Shown: in pieces, positions 5,426 through 5,934 of the stretch
Position numbering within the stretch: position 1 is the first letter of the stretch
Layout of the letters: each line of letters opens with the position of its first letter
Assembly: GCA_964411275.1 (NCBI GenBank)
Contig: CAYPKG010000075.1
Location: 1 to 5,934, forward strand
Origin: CAYPKG01 sp964411275
Lineage (GTDB): Bacteria > Bacillota > Clostridia > Christensenellales > CAG-138
Direction of reading: 5' to 3'
Length of the DNA: 5,934 bases
Notes under the pieces: generated by a model
Databases searched by the model: none
Seen by the model: only the letters and a program-made list of their open reading frames with translations
What the model was told of the DNA's origin: nothing
Position numbers and translations under genes: made by a program

Positions 5426-5522
5426 CTTGTTTACCCTTTCTTTTTTGTTCGAATTTCAAAATGGGGCCGTATCCCCAAATATTGTCATTGATACAAGGAG
5501 CCAACGCTGGCTTTCATCTCCA

Positions 5523-5554
5523 GCGGCAACAAAAAAGCGGGTGGTTTCCCATCC
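5523..5554. repeat. 32-bp direct repeat, right copy (identical to 2931-2962)
   Basis: This is the second copy of the terminator-containing repeat. It stands between the tail of copy 4 and the 582-residue gene. Homology continues beyond the repeat more loosely into the coding tails (GEGEAGREP here, GEGDTGQEP at the other copy), so the repeat is part of a larger duplicated 3' end. Confidence 0.9.
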
Positions 5555-5558
5555 GCTT
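5531..5558 (-). terminator. Rho-independent terminator after copy 4
   Basis: On the minus strand AAGCGG, one mismatch, TGG, a GAAA loop and CCACCCGCTT form the stem, followed by a T-run. A palindrome GCTTAG-C-CTAAGC at 5555-5567 overlaps the start of the stem and could form a competing hairpin. The terminator should end transcription from the upstream genes about 105 bases before the 582-residue gene. Confidence 0.85.
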
Positions 5559-5589
5559 AGCCTAAGCAATATAATCCGAACCCATGTGA

Positions 5590-5760
5590 TTACGGTTCCC
5601 GCCCCGCCTCGCCTTCGCCTATGTCTGTTTTTTCACCAGCTTCATCAGGTTCACCCGCCGCTTCCCCTCTTGCCCGCGCTTCCTCCGCCTCGCGTTGAGC
5701 CCTTTCTTCCTCATTCTCCGCCCATTTGCGAACGCTTGCTTGCTTTGCTTTCTTGCCCAT
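5590..5760 (-). CDS. 5'-truncated small gene, copy 4 (56 aa, possibly a pseudogene)
   Basis: The open frame from ATG 5760-5758 begins MGKKAKQASVRKWAENEEE. It matches the second half of copies 1-3 from their internal M-G-K-K-A-K onward, then becomes an acidic, Ala/Glu/Arg-rich tail ending EKTDIGEGEAGREP. The membrane segment is absent. Upstream, AGGAAGG at 5784-5778 and ATG 5771-5769 sit exactly where the paralogous start would be. After ATG CCC ACA the frame hits TAA, which overlaps the ATG of this gene (TAATG). A deletion has therefore probably removed the 5' body. The product could still be made by termination-reinitiation, giving a soluble cytoplasmic version. It may equally be a decaying relic. 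Confidence 0.5.
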   Translation of the reverse strand: MGKKAKQASVRKWAENEEERAQREAEEARARGEAAGEPDEAGEKTDIGEGEAGREP

Positions 5761-5782
5761 TATGTGGGCATATAGTACCTTC

Positions 5783-5934
5783 CTATTCCCTTCGGAACCG
5801 CTCTGCGTCGTCATGTATTTTCTTCGCTTCTGCCCGACTTTTCTCATCCCATTTTTTCGCCCATTTGCGAACGCCTGCAGGTTTCGCCTTTTTGCCCATG
5901 ATTACCCGATAAATCCACCACTTGCGGTAGTCCG
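5783..5934 (-). CDS. Small membrane protein, copy 3 (partial, C-terminal 49 aa)
   Basis: The frame is open from the right edge to the TAG at 5785-5783. It encodes DYRKWWIYRVIMGKKAKPAG, then a charged tail and an R-F-R-R-E end. It corresponds to residues from about 33 to the end of copy 1, with the same Y-R-x-W-W-I-Y-x-V-I-M-G-K-K-A-K core. The membrane segment and start lie beyond the window. The last 26 bases around the stop (5778-5803) are identical to 3066-3091 at copy 1. An AGGAAGG overlapping the stop begins the next gene, as at copies 1 and 2. By analogy, another large gene may lie just upstream outside the window. Confidence 0.88.
   Translation of the reverse strand, partial: DYRKWWIYRVIMGKKAKPAGVRKWAKKWDEKSRAEAKKIHDDAERFRRE

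Noticed and set aside
5426..5530. A sigma-70-type promoter ahead of the 582-aa gene
   Set aside because: Candidates such as TTGGCT with TATTTG at 17-base spacing match the consensus poorly, so no promoter is claimed even though the upstream terminator implies one may exist.

Overview
The window is a stretch of the virion-morphogenesis region of a tailed phage or prophage. Every supported gene lies on the minus strand, so transcription runs from the right end to the left. The host is probably a Clostridia-type Firmicute: strong AGGAGG-type ribosome binding sites recur, several merged with the preceding stop codon (TAGGAGG), genes are tightly packed, and the capsid protein is of a type common in gut Firmicute phages. 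No rRNA, tRNA, CRISPR array, transposase or integrase is visible.

In transcription order there are two regions. The first (5934 to about 2930) looks like accessory cargo and is visibly more AT-rich. It holds the C-terminal end of a small membrane-protein gene (copy 3, running off the right edge), a 5'-truncated relative (copy 4), a GAAA-loop terminator, a 582-residue protein of unknown function with a peptidoglycan-binding-like N-terminus, two intact tandem copies of the small membrane gene (copies 2 and 1), a shredded further copy, and a second terminator sharing 32 identical bases with the first.

The second region (about 2840 to 1) is the GC-rich morphogenesis core: a scaffold-like protein, an N4-gp56-type major capsid protein, a 256-base hairpin-rich intergenic region, a 101-residue conserved phage protein, a 182-residue probable head-tail adaptor, and the first 29 codons of a likely tail or neck protein that leaves the left edge.

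The most unusual part is the cargo region. Copies 1 and 2 arose by a tandem duplication of about 348 bases. It also copied the last 16 codons of the 582-residue gene, and the join can be placed at a 6-base microhomology. Downstream of copy 1 is an 8-codon remnant of yet another copy (Met-Thr-Trp-Thr-Ser-Ala-Val-Phe), joined out of frame to the acidic tail that copy 4 also carries. The whole pattern (small membrane gene, tailed relative, terminator) occurs twice, 2592 bases apart, so a larger cassette has probably also duplicated. One testable reading is an ejected or toxin-like phage protein with an expanding set of small membrane partner (immunity-like) genes, inserted between the upstream head genes and the scaffold gene. 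The sequence alone does not prove this function.
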